Shown: positions 9,237 to 18,516 of the stretch, in pieces
How the letters are laid out: each line of letters starts with the position of its first letter
Numbering within the stretch: the stretch's first letter is position 1
Source: Streptococcus sp. HMSC072G04
GTDB taxonomy: Bacteria; Bacillota; Bacilli; Lactobacillales; Streptococcaceae
Direction: 5' to 3'
Length of the DNA stretch: 64,000 nucleotides
Assembly: GCF_001813295.1 (NCBI RefSeq)
Contig: NZ_KV812035.1
Coordinates: 82,029 to 146,028 of the forward strand
Program-made: the position numbers and the translations under genes
Notes under the pieces: model-generated
What the model was told of the DNA's origin: nothing
Database searches by the model: none
What the model saw: only the letters and a program-made list of their open reading frames with translations

Positions 9237-10262
9237 CTACAATCCCCACTTGAAGACCGTTTTAAACGGTGTGATCAAATCCGTCGCAAAAGCTCGATGA
9301 ATATCTGGAATGGTTTGAACTTCTCCATCAACGTGGATAATGTTTTTCAAACGACTTTGGACTCGACGATTAGCCAGCATCTCTACAGCCCGCTCGAAAT
9401 CTTCACGACCTGAGCGAGAAGACCCTACAAAAGTCAAGCCCTTTTCAAGAACATCCCTTGTATTGACTGCGACCCGGTTGTCACTAACCCCCATCAACAT
9501 CACAGTTCCTTGGGGTTTGATATGATCAATAATATCATTGATGGCTGGTTCGCTTCCTTGACCACCAGTACATTCAAAGGCGTGATCAAACCGTTGATCG
9601 TCTGTCAACTCGCTGGTCAAAATCGCCTGATGGATAAAATTAAACAATTGCAGTTTATCACTATTGCGCCCTACGACCGTAATTTTCAACTCTGGGTAAA
9701 GATAGTGCAAAGAAGTCGCAACAACATATGAAAGACTACCGTCACCTAAAATCAAAACTGACTCTCTTCGTTGGTGGGCAATAAGATCAAATCGATGAAT
9801 GGCATGCATAGCAACACTACTAAACTCCGCTAAAGCTGTCACAGGGCCTCGAACTTCCTCTGGGTAAGCCACTACACGATCCAGCGGTAAGGCAACCACT
9901 TCCTGCATAAAGCCATTAAAACCACTAGACAAGAAGTGTGTCCCCTCCAAATAATTTTCAAAGAAGGCACCCTCTGATTGATGGGGAGGCTGATTGGGAA
10001 CCATAGCCACGATCTGTCCTGGTTGATAGGTCCCCGTAGGATCCGCTACCACGATACCAGACGACTCATGGATCAGGGCCATGGGTAATTTCTTTTTAAG
10101 CACTTTAGGATCCCGCTTCCCTTGATAGTAACGTTGGTCCGCATGACAAATAGCCATGTAATAAGGGCGAATCAACACCTTGTCTCCACGGCTCATGTCT
10201 TCTTCTTGGTATTTGATGGTGATGTTTTTCGGCTGGGTCAGCTGAAAGATTTGGTTCAACAT
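9237..10262 (-). CDS. tarJ: TarJ-like ribulose-5-phosphate reductase (zinc alcohol dehydrogenase family)
   Basis: 341 residues. Reduces ribulose 5-phosphate to ribitol 5-phosphate with NADPH, the step before CDP-ribitol synthesis. N-terminal GroES-like domain with ICHADQRYYQG and a zinc-binding region; C-terminal Rossmann domain (VLILGDGSLSYVVATSL, FECTGGQGSEPAINDIID, GTVMLMGVS). The start MLNQIFQLTQPKN matches the TarJ N-terminus and lies one base after the tarI stop codon; an upstream in-frame start at 10277 would overlap tarI. The tarI-tarJ pairing is the diagnostic context. Here it sits inside a capsule-type locus. Confidence 0.88.
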   Translation of the reverse strand: MLNQIFQLTQPKNITIKYQEEDMSRGDKVLIRPYYMAICHADQRYYQGKRDPKVLKKKLPMALIHESSGIVVADPTGTYQPGQIVAMVPNQPPHQSEGAFFENYLEGTHFLSSGFNGFMQEVVALPLDRVVAYPEEVRGPVTALAEFSSVAMHAIHRFDLIAHQRRESVLILGDGSLSYVVATSLHYLYPELKITVVGRNSDKLQLFNFIHQAILTSELTDDQRFDHAFECTGGQGSEPAINDIIDHIKPQGTVMLMGVSDNRVAVNTRDVLEKGLTFVGSSRSGREDFERAVEMLANRRVQSRLKNIIHVDGEVQTIPDIHRAFATDLITPFKTVFKWGL

Positions 10263-10263
10263 A

Positions 10264-10971
10264 TTAATTGTCCTCAATCATACCGCGTGCAATTTTCAAA
10301 TCTGTAATCGTCGTAATTTTAATATTGGAATATTCCCCTTTTGCAAGGGCAACTTTTTTGCCATTAATGACAAAGATCTTGCAGGCATCTGTCAAGACTT
10401 CTTTCTGCTGGTCACTCAAATCATGGTACAAGGCAAGGAAGTCTTTCATTTTGAAGGTTTGAGGGGTTTGACCCTGATAGAGGTATTGACGTTCTGGGAT
10501 ATCCGTGATAAAGGTATTATCTAAGCTTTGAACAATGGTATCGGTCGCTTCGACCACTGTATCCACCACATCATGACTCTTAGCTAGTTCAATGTTTTCT
10601 TGGATAGTTTTGAGGCTGACAAAGGGACGAACGGAATCATGAGTGACGATAATATCCTCATCTGTTAAAGGTTGCACCTCATCGATAGCCAAGATGATGT
10701 TTTCGATGGTAGAGTTGCGGTCACTTCCTCCCTCTACAACCACGATCCGATCCTTATAAGAAGCCAAGTATTTGTCGACCAGGTCTTCCGTATAGGTCAC
10801 CCAGTCCGGATGAATCCCCAATACAATCTTTTGAATCTCATGGACTAATAAGAACTTCTCAACGGTATGGATTAAAATAGGACGTCCCCCCAAATCCAAA
10901 AATTGTTTGGGCATATCCGTAATCCCCATCCGTGAGCCTGTCCCACCTGCTAAAATCCCTGCATAAATCAT
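10264..10971 (-). CDS. tarI: TarI-like ribitol-5-phosphate cytidylyltransferase
   Basis: 235 residues. Makes CDP-ribitol from CTP and ribitol 5-phosphate. Belongs to the IspD/TarI nucleotidyltransferases: IYAGILAGGTGSRMG at the N-terminus (CTP-binding glycine-rich loop), MPKQFLDLGGRPI, VEGGSDRNSTIENI, THDSVRPFV. IspD is the main alternative, but adjacency to tarJ favours TarI. ATG 10971 is chosen because AGGAGG lies six bases upstream; the longer frame to 10995 adds eight basic residues not seen in the family. Confidence 0.88.
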   Translation of the reverse strand: MIYAGILAGGTGSRMGITDMPKQFLDLGGRPILIHTVEKFLLVHEIQKIVLGIHPDWVTYTEDLVDKYLASYKDRIVVVEGGSDRNSTIENIILAIDEVQPLTDEDIIVTHDSVRPFVSLKTIQENIELAKSHDVVDTVVEATDTIVQSLDNTFITDIPERQYLYQGQTPQTFKMKDFLALYHDLSDQQKEVLTDACKIFVINGKKVALAKGEYSNIKITTITDLKIARGMIEDN

Positions 10972-11027
10972 CCTAAACCTCCTGTGTTGTCTCATTTCCC
11001 TTCTCTAGAACATGGCTATTTAGCAAT

Positions 11028-11993
11028 CTAGCCTAGTTTTGCTCTCACCTTTTGATACAAATGAGGAGAAAGGAGCAAAAGAAGGTATTTGAGTTTATTT
11101 TTTCTTGTAATATGTGAATTGATTAGAATATCTTTCCAATAGCGACGATACTCTTTGCGAATCTTATTGACTTGGTCATACATTTGAGAACCTAATAAGG
11201 CATGGACCACATGCAAGCCATTAAAGACATAGCGGGTATTGACCGCTTTTTTCATTTCCGGATCATCAGGATAGTCTCGCTCGACATAGGCTCTGTTCCA
11301 TTCCATGGCCTTGTAGAAATTCAAGAGCCGATCGCTATAAGAAGAATTGACGATACTCCCTGGTCTTCGATAGTATTTATAAAGATTTAGATCGCTAACT
11401 GCAATTTCCTCACAACAAGCAATATGTTCATAAGCAACAGCCAAATCTTCATAAATCATTCCTTCTGGATAGGGATGTTGGAGTAAGATCTCTTTCTTGT
11501 AGAGTTTTCCTCCTGAATGGGTCCCAACGTGGTGACCATAGAACATTTCTATCAGAGCTGTATGGCGTTCTAATTTCCTAGCGCCCTTTTCATTTAGATC
11601 TCCTGAAAAATCTTTGTCCTCATAACTTCTGACTTCAATGACCGGGGTCGATACGAGGTCAACATTATACTGGTCTTTCAATCCCATTAAATATTCAACA
11701 GTTCTACGATCATAATAATCATCTGAATCAAGGAAGATAATCCAGTCAGTTGTCGCAGCTTTCACTCCTGTATTTCGAGCATTAGACAATCCCCCATTTT
11801 GAAGATGGAGCACTCGAATACGGTCATCTTCCTGAGCATACTGGTCACAAATTTCTCCTGATCGATCCGTCGATCCATCATCGACTAGGATGATTTCAAT
11901 ATTTGAATAGGTCTGTTGTCTAAGACTACCGACACTATACTGTAAATACTCCTCGACATTATAGACCGGTATGACAATCGAAACCTTTTCCAT
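11028..11993 (-). CDS. GT2 family glycosyltransferase
   Basis: 321 residues with a GT-A fold. N-terminus VSIVIPVYNVEEYLQYSVGS, then IEIILVDDGSTDRSGEI, NGGLSNARNTGV and the metal-binding FLDSDDYYD. Such enzymes transfer a nucleotide-sugar residue to a lipid-linked acceptor in the cytoplasm; donor and linkage cannot be read from sequence. The ATG at 11993 overlaps the wecB stop by one base (TAATG). A longer frame from 12035 would add 14 residues before the conserved start and is less likely. Confidence 0.9.
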   Translation of the reverse strand: MEKVSIVIPVYNVEEYLQYSVGSLRQQTYSNIEIILVDDGSTDRSGEICDQYAQEDDRIRVLHLQNGGLSNARNTGVKAATTDWIIFLDSDDYYDRRTVEYLMGLKDQYNVDLVSTPVIEVRSYEDKDFSGDLNEKGARKLERHTALIEMFYGHHVGTHSGGKLYKKEILLQHPYPEGMIYEDLAVAYEHIACCEEIAVSDLNLYKYYRRPGSIVNSSYSDRLLNFYKAMEWNRAYVERDYPDDPEMKKAVNTRYVFNGLHVVHALLGSQMYDQVNKIRKEYRRYWKDILINSHITRKNKLKYLLLLLSPHLYQKVRAKLG

Positions 11994-13087
11994 TATGCTA
12001 ATCCCTTCATGATAATTTCTACAATCTGTTGACAAGCCGTTCCATCCCCATAAGGATTACTTGCCTGGCTCATCTTCTCGTATTCATCTTGGTCTTCCAG
12101 AAGGAGCTTGAAGTTGCGATAGATGTTTTCTTCTTCTGTTCCGACCAATTTCAAAGTCCCTGCAGCCACACCTTCTGGACGCTCTGTCGTATCACGCATG
12201 ACAAGGACGGGCTTCCCTAAAGAAGGCGCTTCTTCTTGGACGCCACCTGAGTCCGTCAAGATCATATAGCTTTGGTTCATGAAATTATGAAAATCAATCA
12301 CTTCCAAAGGCTCAATGATTTTCATTCGCTCATTCTCTCCAAAAATCTTGCTAGCCAATTCTCTGACTTTTGGATTTTTGTGAATAGGATAGACCACCTT
12401 GACATCTTCAAACTCTTCTAAAATCCGGTTGACCGCACGGAACATGTGCTCCATAGGTTCTCCAAGATTCTCGCGACGGTGGGCCGTCAACATGATGAGC
12501 TTGCTTCCTTTTGCCCATTCCAATATAGGGTGGTCGTAGTCTTCTTGGACTGTAGTTTTTAAGGCATCAATAACGGTATTTCCTGTAACGAAAATATTGG
12601 TCCGTCCTTCTTTTTGAAGATTCTCTTTTGAAACCTGGGTTGGAGCAAAATTGTAATCTGCCACTATGGAAGTAGCTTGACGGTTAAACTCTTCAGGGTA
12701 TGGGCTTTGGAGATTGTAAGTCCGAAGGCCTGCTTCCACATGCCCCACTTTGATGCCCATATAAAAGGCCGCCAAAGCTGTTGCAAAGGTGGTTGTGGTA
12801 TCTCCATGGACGAGGACAATATCAGGTTTTTCATGCTCCAAGACTGGTTGGATTTTTTCCAATATAGAGGTCGTGATGGTAAATAATGTTTGATTGGCCT
12901 TCATAATGCCTAGATTATAGTCTGGAACAACACGAAAAACGTCTAAGACTTGGTCCAGCATTTCCTTGTGCTGCCCTGTTACACAGACTACCGTTTCAAT
13001 GGTATCGTGTTGTTTGAGTTCATTGACCAAAGGACACATTTTAATGGCTTCTGGGCGCGTCCCAAACACTAACATTACTTTTTTCAT
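11993..13087 (-). CDS. wecB: UDP-N-acetylglucosamine 2-epimerase (non-hydrolysing)
   Basis: 364 residues, the family's usual length. Converts UDP-GlcNAc to UDP-ManNAc. Motifs: MLVFGTRPEAIKMCPLV at the N-terminus, VCVTGQHKEMLDQVL, VHGDTTTTFA, HVEAGLRTYN, LTAHRRENLGEP, TDSGGVQEEAPSLGKPVLVM and RDTTERPEGV. The ATG overlaps the TGA of the upstream GT4 gene (ATGA), indicating translational coupling. With the TagA/WecG-type transferase in the same operon it predicts a ManNAc-containing repeat unit. No UDP-ManNAc dehydrogenase is present, so ManNAcA is not expected. Confidence 0.95.
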   Translation of the reverse strand: MKKVMLVFGTRPEAIKMCPLVNELKQHDTIETVVCVTGQHKEMLDQVLDVFRVVPDYNLGIMKANQTLFTITTSILEKIQPVLEHEKPDIVLVHGDTTTTFATALAAFYMGIKVGHVEAGLRTYNLQSPYPEEFNRQATSIVADYNFAPTQVSKENLQKEGRTNIFVTGNTVIDALKTTVQEDYDHPILEWAKGSKLIMLTAHRRENLGEPMEHMFRAVNRILEEFEDVKVVYPIHKNPKVRELASKIFGENERMKIIEPLEVIDFHNFMNQSYMILTDSGGVQEEAPSLGKPVLVMRDTTERPEGVAAGTLKLVGTEEENIYRNFKLLLEDQDEYEKMSQASNPYGDGTACQQIVEIIMKGLA

Positions 13088-14169
13088 TTTGAACCCTTCC
13101 TCATCGATTGGTAAAAGTTGCGATAGTTGTTTAAAAAGATCGGATAGCTAAACTTGTTATCATAATCTCTCTTTGCTTGAGCAGCTAAAGAGGCTCTTTT
13201 CTCAGGATCCTCTGCCAATTTTTTAATTGCTTGAGCTAAGGCTTGCGGATCCTCAGCTGGGACGAGGATCCCATTGCCAGAATTCACCACTTCGTTCACA
13301 CCTGGAATATCTGTTGCAATCATGGTTTTGCCGTTCATAAAGGCCTCGATTGCGACCAATCCAAATCCTTCAAAGACAGACGGAAGGACACAAAAGTCAA
13401 AGCTATTGATACACTCTACCACGTCGCTTCGGTAGCCCAAAAAATGAATTCTTTCTTCAAGAGCCAATTCTTTTGTTTGATTTATCAAATCATTTTTTAA
13501 TTCTCCGTCACCGACAAGAAACAAGGATACACTTGGATTTGTCACAAGTGACATGGCTTGGATCAGGTAGGGTAAGCCTTTTTGTTCGGATAAGCGAGCG
13601 ATACAGCCTATTTTGATACCGTCACATTTAGTAATTTCATTTACTGTATGCTCACTTTGTTTCATTTTCACTCCATTATAAATCACAACAGAGTTTTTTG
13701 ACCTTACATCATTAAGGATATTTTCCTGGACAGCTTGACTGACAGCAACCGTTCGAGCCTTTCCTAGGGCGAATTTATAAAGTGGTAATTTATCCTTGAA
13801 AACATTATGGGCTGTGTAGACATGGATCAATTTTGGATGGCGCATCTGTAACAAACGAATATAGAAAGCAGCCATCCGGTGATGGGTGTGAACAAGAGTG
13901 ATCTCATTTTCTTTGATGATCTTGGAAAGACTAGCAAGAATCTTAAGCACAGTAGCTGGCTGTTTGCTATCGACGTCTAGAATCCGATGGTGTTGAATCC
14001 CATTCTCTGCTAGTTTTTCTTCCCACAATCCACCAGTAGACGCAACATGAACCTGGTCAAATTCATCCTTGAGGTCTGTCGCCAACTGATAGACAATGCG
14101 TTCTGCCCCACCGATATCCATGGTCCGCGAAATGTGCAGAATATTATTTTTTTGCTTTCCGTTTTTCAT
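13084..14169 (-). CDS. GT4 family glycosyltransferase
   Basis: 361 residues, GT-B fold. N-terminal ILHISRTMDIGGAERIVYQL is the acceptor-domain glycine loop. The C-terminal domain carries IGCIARLSEQKGLPYLIQA, FLGYRSDV and the EX7E donor motif region LPSVFEGFGLVAIEAFMNGK. Transfers a sugar with retention of configuration to the lipid-linked intermediate; the sugar is not identifiable. It overlaps the tagA-like gene by 26 bases and wecB by 4, tight operon packing. Confidence 0.9.
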   Translation of the reverse strand: MKNGKQKNNILHISRTMDIGGAERIVYQLATDLKDEFDQVHVASTGGLWEEKLAENGIQHHRILDVDSKQPATVLKILASLSKIIKENEITLVHTHHRMAAFYIRLLQMRHPKLIHVYTAHNVFKDKLPLYKFALGKARTVAVSQAVQENILNDVRSKNSVVIYNGVKMKQSEHTVNEITKCDGIKIGCIARLSEQKGLPYLIQAMSLVTNPSVSLFLVGDGELKNDLINQTKELALEERIHFLGYRSDVVECINSFDFCVLPSVFEGFGLVAIEAFMNGKTMIATDIPGVNEVVNSGNGILVPAEDPQALAQAIKKLAEDPEKRASLAAQAKRDYDNKFSYPIFLNNYRNFYQSMRKGSK

Positions 14170-14884
14170 GTACTACTCTCTTAATAAAAGTGGCATTTCC
14201 GACAAAATAGCGCTTAAAGAGCCGTTTTGGCTCATTGGCCACACGGAACAACCATTCCAGATTGGCCTTTTGCATCCACATAGGTGCCCGCTTGATATGT
14301 CCTGAAAGGACATCAAAGCTTCCTCCTACTCCCATAAAGACAGAATTGACTCCATTGTCCATAAACTTCTGGATCAAGTACTCTTTTTTAGGAGAGGTAA
14401 TGCCAACAAAGACAAAATCTGGATTCTTCTCACGAATATCCTCTTGAATAGCCTCCTCCTCTTCAGCAGAGAAATAGCCATTGCGATGGCCCACTACTCG
14501 GAGATTTGGATAATCCTTTTTAAAGATGGCCAACATATCGGTCAAGACTTCCTCTTTTGCCCCGAAGAAGTAGACCGAGTAGCCTTTTTCATTGGCTAAA
14601 TGGAGCAATTCCTGCATCAAATCAATGCCTGCCACGCGCTCTGGTACAGCATAACCCAAATAGCGCGCCGCGAGAACAACAGAAGCGCCGTCTGCATTAA
14701 TGATTTCAGATTCATTGACAATCTTCTTGATGGCTTCGTCTGTCGCACACTGATTGAGCTTATCTGCGTTGACCCCCATCAAATGGAGTGGTTTTTTATC
14801 TCGTACAAATTCTTCTGTAGCAGCAACGGTTTCTGCCATTGTTAAAGGGTCAATTCTGACCCCCATCATTGTAAAACTTTTCAA
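14144..14884 (-). CDS. tagA: WecG/TagA/CpsF-family N-acetylmannosaminyltransferase
   Basis: About 246 residues, GT26 family. Members transfer ManNAc (TagA) or ManNAcA (WecG) from UDP donors to an undecaprenyl-linked sugar. Motifs: MGVRIDPLTMAETV, NADGASVVLAARYLG, ERVAGIDLMQELLHL, YFFGAKEEVL, GITSPKKEYLIQKFMDNG and FMGVGGSFDVLSGHIKRAP. The start is uncertain: TTG 14884 has GGGGAG upstream and follows the licD stop directly; TTG 14899 and ATG 14869 are alternatives. wecB, 1 kb downstream, supplies UDP-ManNAc. Confidence 0.88.
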   Translation of the reverse strand: MKSFTMMGVRIDPLTMAETVAATEEFVRDKKPLHLMGVNADKLNQCATDEAIKKIVNESEIINADGASVVLAARYLGYAVPERVAGIDLMQELLHLANEKGYSVYFFGAKEEVLTDMLAIFKKDYPNLRVVGHRNGYFSAEEEEAIQEDIREKNPDFVFVGITSPKKEYLIQKFMDNGVNSVFMGVGGSFDVLSGHIKRAPMWMQKANLEWLFRVANEPKRLFKRYFVGNATFIKRVVHEKRKAKK

Positions 14885-14886
14885 GC

Positions 14887-15672
14887 TTATTCTCCCCAAG
14901 TGGATTCAAAGTGACCTTTTTGCTCTGATTCTTCTGGCAACTTCATATAATCGCCATAGATCTTTGTCAGATAAGCATCCGGATCAGCATGACCACTGAT
15001 TTTAATAGTTTCAAAATCAAGGAGTTGTGGCTCCCCAAATACCTCTTTGTAGGCCAATTCTCTCTCGCGATAGGATCCTAAGACATTTCCCACGAGATCA
15101 CTTGTCTCAAAGTCATATTTTTTGATCGTATTTTGTAACTTCTGATTGATTTTTTCAGTATTTAGTAACTTGTCTAGGTGAAGGATCTTAGAGACCTTCA
15201 CAATTGTATTTTCAAAGAAACCTCGGTCGCGATTGTGCAATCGATTGATGACAGATATTTTTGAAAGGGCACGGTAATACTTAATTTTATTGGTGTGTAA
15301 GAAATAGTGGAAACCATCTGATGGGTAACCATCTAAAGGAAACACATCGATAAAAGGACTACACACAACCCCACCAAATTCAATTTGAAGGGAAGTATCC
15401 ATGATGGAGGTATTGCCTAAATTATCATCATGAATTCTTAGGATAACATGATCCGGCAATTCCTTTTCGCAAATTTCCAGGAATTTTTCATAATCTTTTC
15501 TAGGCATTCCCAAATCCATATCGTCATCCCAGGGAATAAAGCCCTTGTGACGAATGGCGCCCAACAAAGTACCCCCTAAAGCATAATATCGAAGATTGTG
15601 TTTTCTGCAAATTTCAATATACTTTTCTAGTAAGGATAATTCTCCTAATTGAATCTGTCTAACTTTACTCAC
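14887..15672 (-). CDS. licD: LicD-family phosphotransferase
   Basis: 261 residues. N-terminal half has the LicD/fukutin nucleotidyltransferase signature: LRYYALGGTLLGAIRHKGFI followed by PWDDDMDLGMPRKDYEKFL, with the DDDMD acidic cluster as metal-binding site. LicD proteins of pneumococcus add phosphocholine, and eukaryotic FKTN/FKRP of the same superfamily add ribitol 5-phosphate from CDP-ribitol. This operon has tarI-tarJ but no licA/licB/licC choline genes in view, so a ribitol-phosphate transferase role is inferred. The frame opens with GTG at 15672, four bases past the wchA stop. Substrate needs experiment. Confidence 0.85.
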   Translation of the reverse strand: MSKVRQIQLGELSLLEKYIEICRKHNLRYYALGGTLLGAIRHKGFIPWDDDMDLGMPRKDYEKFLEICEKELPDHVILRIHDDNLGNTSIMDTSLQIEFGGVVCSPFIDVFPLDGYPSDGFHYFLHTNKIKYYRALSKISVINRLHNRDRGFFENTIVKVSKILHLDKLLNTEKINQKLQNTIKKYDFETSDLVGNVLGSYRERELAYKEVFGEPQLLDFETIKISGHADPDAYLTKIYGDYMKLPEESEQKGHFESTWGE

Positions 15673-15675
15673 GGG

Positions 15676-17052
15676 CTACTTCGCTCCTTCTTTTCTAAGT
15701 ACAACCTTCACGGTCTTGAGCAAGATCTGAATGTCTCTCCAGATCGTCCAATCATCCATGTACGCAACGTCCAGTTTGACCACTTCGTCAAAATCCTTGA
15801 TTTCACTGCGTCCGCTCACTTGCCAAAGTCCCGTAATACCTGGTTTGAAGCTGAGTCGGCGTTTTTGGGCTGGCGTATATTCTTGGTATTCGTCAACCGT
15901 TGGGGGACGAGTCCCGACCAGACTCATATCACCGATCAGAACATTGTAAAATTGTGGCAATTCATCGAGACTGGTCTTACGGATAAAGCGTCCGATTGGC
16001 GTTACCCGCGGATCATTTTCCATCTTGAACATGCCACCTGTCATGGTATTTTGTGCCATGAGATCTTTCTTAATTTCTTCGGCATCCACACGCATGGAGC
16101 GGAATTTATAGAAGTTGAAATACCGTCCGTTCTTTCCGACCCGTTTTTGTACAAAGAAGGCAGGTCCACCATCTTTGCGGATTAGAGGAACCAAAACGAT
16201 ACTTACTAGTCCACAAATCAAGAGTCCAAAGAGGGCTCCTGCAATGTCCAAAAGACGTTTGGCAAATACGTGGCTCGGTTTGTAGAAATTGGTTGAGAAA
16301 GTGACGACACTTAGTCCCCCGACTTCTCGAACCCGTTTATTGCCTAAGGAAGCGAAGTTAAAGGCATTGAGATTGACCGATACATCGATCCCCATACTCT
16401 CAAACTCCGAGACCAAGTCACTAATATTGTAGTCCTCACTTGGCAGATTGATAAACACTTCATCCACCACTTCCTTGGTCACAAAGTTCATCATTTGATC
16501 TGGCTGCACCACCCGTACACCCGAATGGGTAAAATCCGTATCGTCCATGACGGTGACACCGATCAATTCCCCATGATAGAGGCTGGGCGAATGCAGAATA
16601 TCAAAGACTTTTTCCATCCGACTGGTCGCTGTGATCAGGAAAATCTTTCTCGAGCTTTTTCGCCGTGGTGAAACAGACTTCCGGTATCTCTTCAGCAAGA
16701 GATCCATGACATAGACAGAAAAAGTATTCAAAAGAAAGAAGTAGATCATCCCCCGACGAGAGATGGAAAAGACCCCATCGAGCATAAAAGAGGTAAAGGT
16801 GATCCCAACAGCGAAAAACACATTGTATTTCAAAACCTGAAAGAGCTCATCCAAGTAGCCCCTGCTGTAAAAACGATAGGCAATATTGCTAATGTAGAAA
16901 GCTACAAAATGTAAGAGATAGAGAATGGCGATCGTCTGTGACGTGTATTCTGCATCCTTAAAAAGACTCACAATGTAAGCTGAAAATAGGACAGCTAAAC
17001 TTTGAAAGAGAACAATATTTAGTTTTTCCAGTTCAATTCTTTCTTCTCCCAT
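15676..17052 (-). CDS. wchA: Polyprenyl glycosylphosphotransferase initiating repeat-unit synthesis
   Basis: 458 residues. About five N-terminal membrane segments, a central CoA_binding_3-like Rossmann region (IFLITATSRMEKVFDILHS), and a C-terminal PglC/WcaJ-type transferase domain: KRLLDIAGALFGLLICGLVS, FFVQKRVGKNGRYFNFYKFR, SMRVDAEE, RFIRKTSLDELPQFYNVLIG, SLVGTRPPTVDEY and KPGITGLWQVSGR. It transfers a sugar 1-phosphate, typically glucose for Cps2E/WchA, to undecaprenyl phosphate as the first committed step. Position directly after wze is as in streptococcal capsule and RPS loci. Confidence 0.95.
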   Translation of the reverse strand: MGEERIELEKLNIVLFQSLAVLFSAYIVSLFKDAEYTSQTIAILYLLHFVAFYISNIAYRFYSRGYLDELFQVLKYNVFFAVGITFTSFMLDGVFSISRRGMIYFFLLNTFSVYVMDLLLKRYRKSVSPRRKSSRKIFLITATSRMEKVFDILHSPSLYHGELIGVTVMDDTDFTHSGVRVVQPDQMMNFVTKEVVDEVFINLPSEDYNISDLVSEFESMGIDVSVNLNAFNFASLGNKRVREVGGLSVVTFSTNFYKPSHVFAKRLLDIAGALFGLLICGLVSIVLVPLIRKDGGPAFFVQKRVGKNGRYFNFYKFRSMRVDAEEIKKDLMAQNTMTGGMFKMENDPRVTPIGRFIRKTSLDELPQFYNVLIGDMSLVGTRPPTVDEYQEYTPAQKRRLSFKPGITGLWQVSGRSEIKDFDEVVKLDVAYMDDWTIWRDIQILLKTVKVVLRKEGAK

Positions 17053-17071
17053 TTCCCCTCAATCCTATTCT

Positions 17072-17764
17072 TTACTTTTTCCCGTACTCTCCGTAAGATC
17101 CGTATCCTCCATACGAACCATATTCAGCAGCTTTAATGTTAAATTTATTGAGCACAACTCCCAAGAAAGGTGTGCCTGTTTGTTCTAATTGGTCCTTAGC
17201 TTTTTGGACAGCCTTGCGTCCATTGGCGCCAGATTCCGTGATCAAGACAGTTCCATCACAGCGTTGAGCAATAATGGCCGCATCAATCACCACCCCGATT
17301 GGAGGCGTGTCGACAATGATGTAGTCAAAATGCTCACGCAGGGCATCCATCATCACGGTGAAGTTCTTGCTTTGCAAGAGACCCGTTGGGTTTGGTGCTA
17401 CCTGTCCAGACTCGATGATATCCAAGTTTGGAAAATCAGTCGCATACAAGATTTGGTCCAATTGGCTACGACCAGATAAGAAGTCGGTCAACCCTTGAAT
17501 CTTATCCCGGCTACGGAAAATCCCTGTCATGACAGAGTTCCGGATATCACAGTCGACCAAAAGGGTCTTGTAACCCGCACGCGCAAAGGCAACCGCCAAG
17601 TTGGTTGAAGTGGTTGATTTTCCTTCATTTTCTTGAACAGATGAGATGGCGATGACTTTTAAGTCCACCCCACTCAATTGGATATTCGTCGCAAGGGCAT
17701 TGAAGTACTCTTCGGCCTTCCGAATTTCTTGTAATTTGTTTTTTGAAATTTCTAACGTATTCAT
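17072..17764 (-). CDS. wze: Tyrosine autokinase of polysaccharide export (CpsD/Wze)
   Basis: 230-residue cytoplasmic BY-kinase. Walker A VQENEGKSTTSTNLAVAFAR, Walker A' LLVDCDIRNSVM and Walker B YIIVDTPPIGVV, ending with the tyrosine cluster YGSYGGYGSYGEYGKK that is autophosphorylated. It works with the membrane adaptor Wzd, encoded just upstream with a 12-base gap, and is dephosphorylated by Wzh. Controls chain length and wall attachment of polysaccharide. Confidence 0.96.
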   Translation of the reverse strand: MNTLEISKNKLQEIRKAEEYFNALATNIQLSGVDLKVIAISSVQENEGKSTTSTNLAVAFARAGYKTLLVDCDIRNSVMTGIFRSRDKIQGLTDFLSGRSQLDQILYATDFPNLDIIESGQVAPNPTGLLQSKNFTVMMDALREHFDYIIVDTPPIGVVIDAAIIAQRCDGTVLITESGANGRKAVQKAKDQLEQTGTPFLGVVLNKFNIKAAEYGSYGGYGSYGEYGKK

Positions 17765-17776
17765 GCGATCCCCAGT

Positions 17777-18472
17777 CTACAGTTTCTTAATATCTGGCAC
17801 AATACCAAGTAAGGTGAAGCCCATCAACTCTTCGATATCTTCTGGTCTCTTGACACGATCGTCCAAGACTTCTACTACGACCATGAGAACCACCATGAGG
17901 CCTGCTCCAGCAATAAAACCAAGGAGGACATTGCGTCGGATATTTGGTGAAGAAGGTGATTGAGGCACTTCTGCTTCATCCAAAGTCGTAACATCTGACA
18001 CCTTGGTCACAGAAATGATCTTTTCAGCTGCTACATTCCGAAGGCCATTGGCAATGCGAGCCGCTTCTTTTGGATCTCCGTCCTTAGCCGTGATCGAAAG
18101 GATACGAGTATCTGTTGGAACGGATACACTGATCTTTTTCGACAACTCAGCTGGTGTCATATCGAGTTTCAATTCTTCGATGGCTTGGCTCAAGACATTT
18201 TGAGAAAGAATGATTTCACGGTAGTCCTTAACCAAGTAAGAACCAGCCTGCAAATCAGAGTTTGTCAAGGCATTGTTATCTTGGTTTTGACGACTGACCA
18301 CGTAGATCCGGCTAGTACTTTGGTATTCTTTCTTGGCTAAAAAGGCACTGTAGCCAAATGCTGCAATGGCAAAGACAAGAGCGACCAAAACGATCGAAAA
18401 CTTGCGTTTCCATAGGGTCTTCAGCATAGCGAAAACATCAATTTCCACTGCTTGATTTTCTTGATTGTTCAT
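17777..18472 (-). CDS. wzd: Chain-length regulator and kinase adaptor (CpsC/Wzd)
   Basis: 231 residues with the Wzz domain. Cytoplasmic N-terminus ([14 protein letters not shown]), first membrane segment [20 protein letters not shown], an extracellular domain with [14 protein letters not shown], and a second membrane segment [20 protein letters not shown] with a P-rich motif before it ([13 protein letters not shown]). The short C-terminal tail activates Wze in homologous systems. Standard gene order wzg-wzh-wzd-wze. Confidence 0.95.
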   Translation of the reverse strand: MNNQENQAVEIDVFAMLKTLWKRKFSIVLVALVFAIAAFGYSAFLAKKEYQSTSRIYVVSRQNQDNNALTNSDLQAGSYLVKDYREIILSQNVLSQAIEELKLDMTPAELSKKISVSVPTDTRILSITAKDGDPKEAARIANGLRNVAAEKIISVTKVSDVTTLDEAEVPQSPSSPNIRRNVLLGFIAGAGLMVVLMVVVEVLDDRVKRPEDIEELMGFTLLGIVPDIKKL

Positions 18473-18516
18473 TTCCTAATTACTCCTTCATGTGGATCTC
18501 TCCACCTGTTTCCTGG

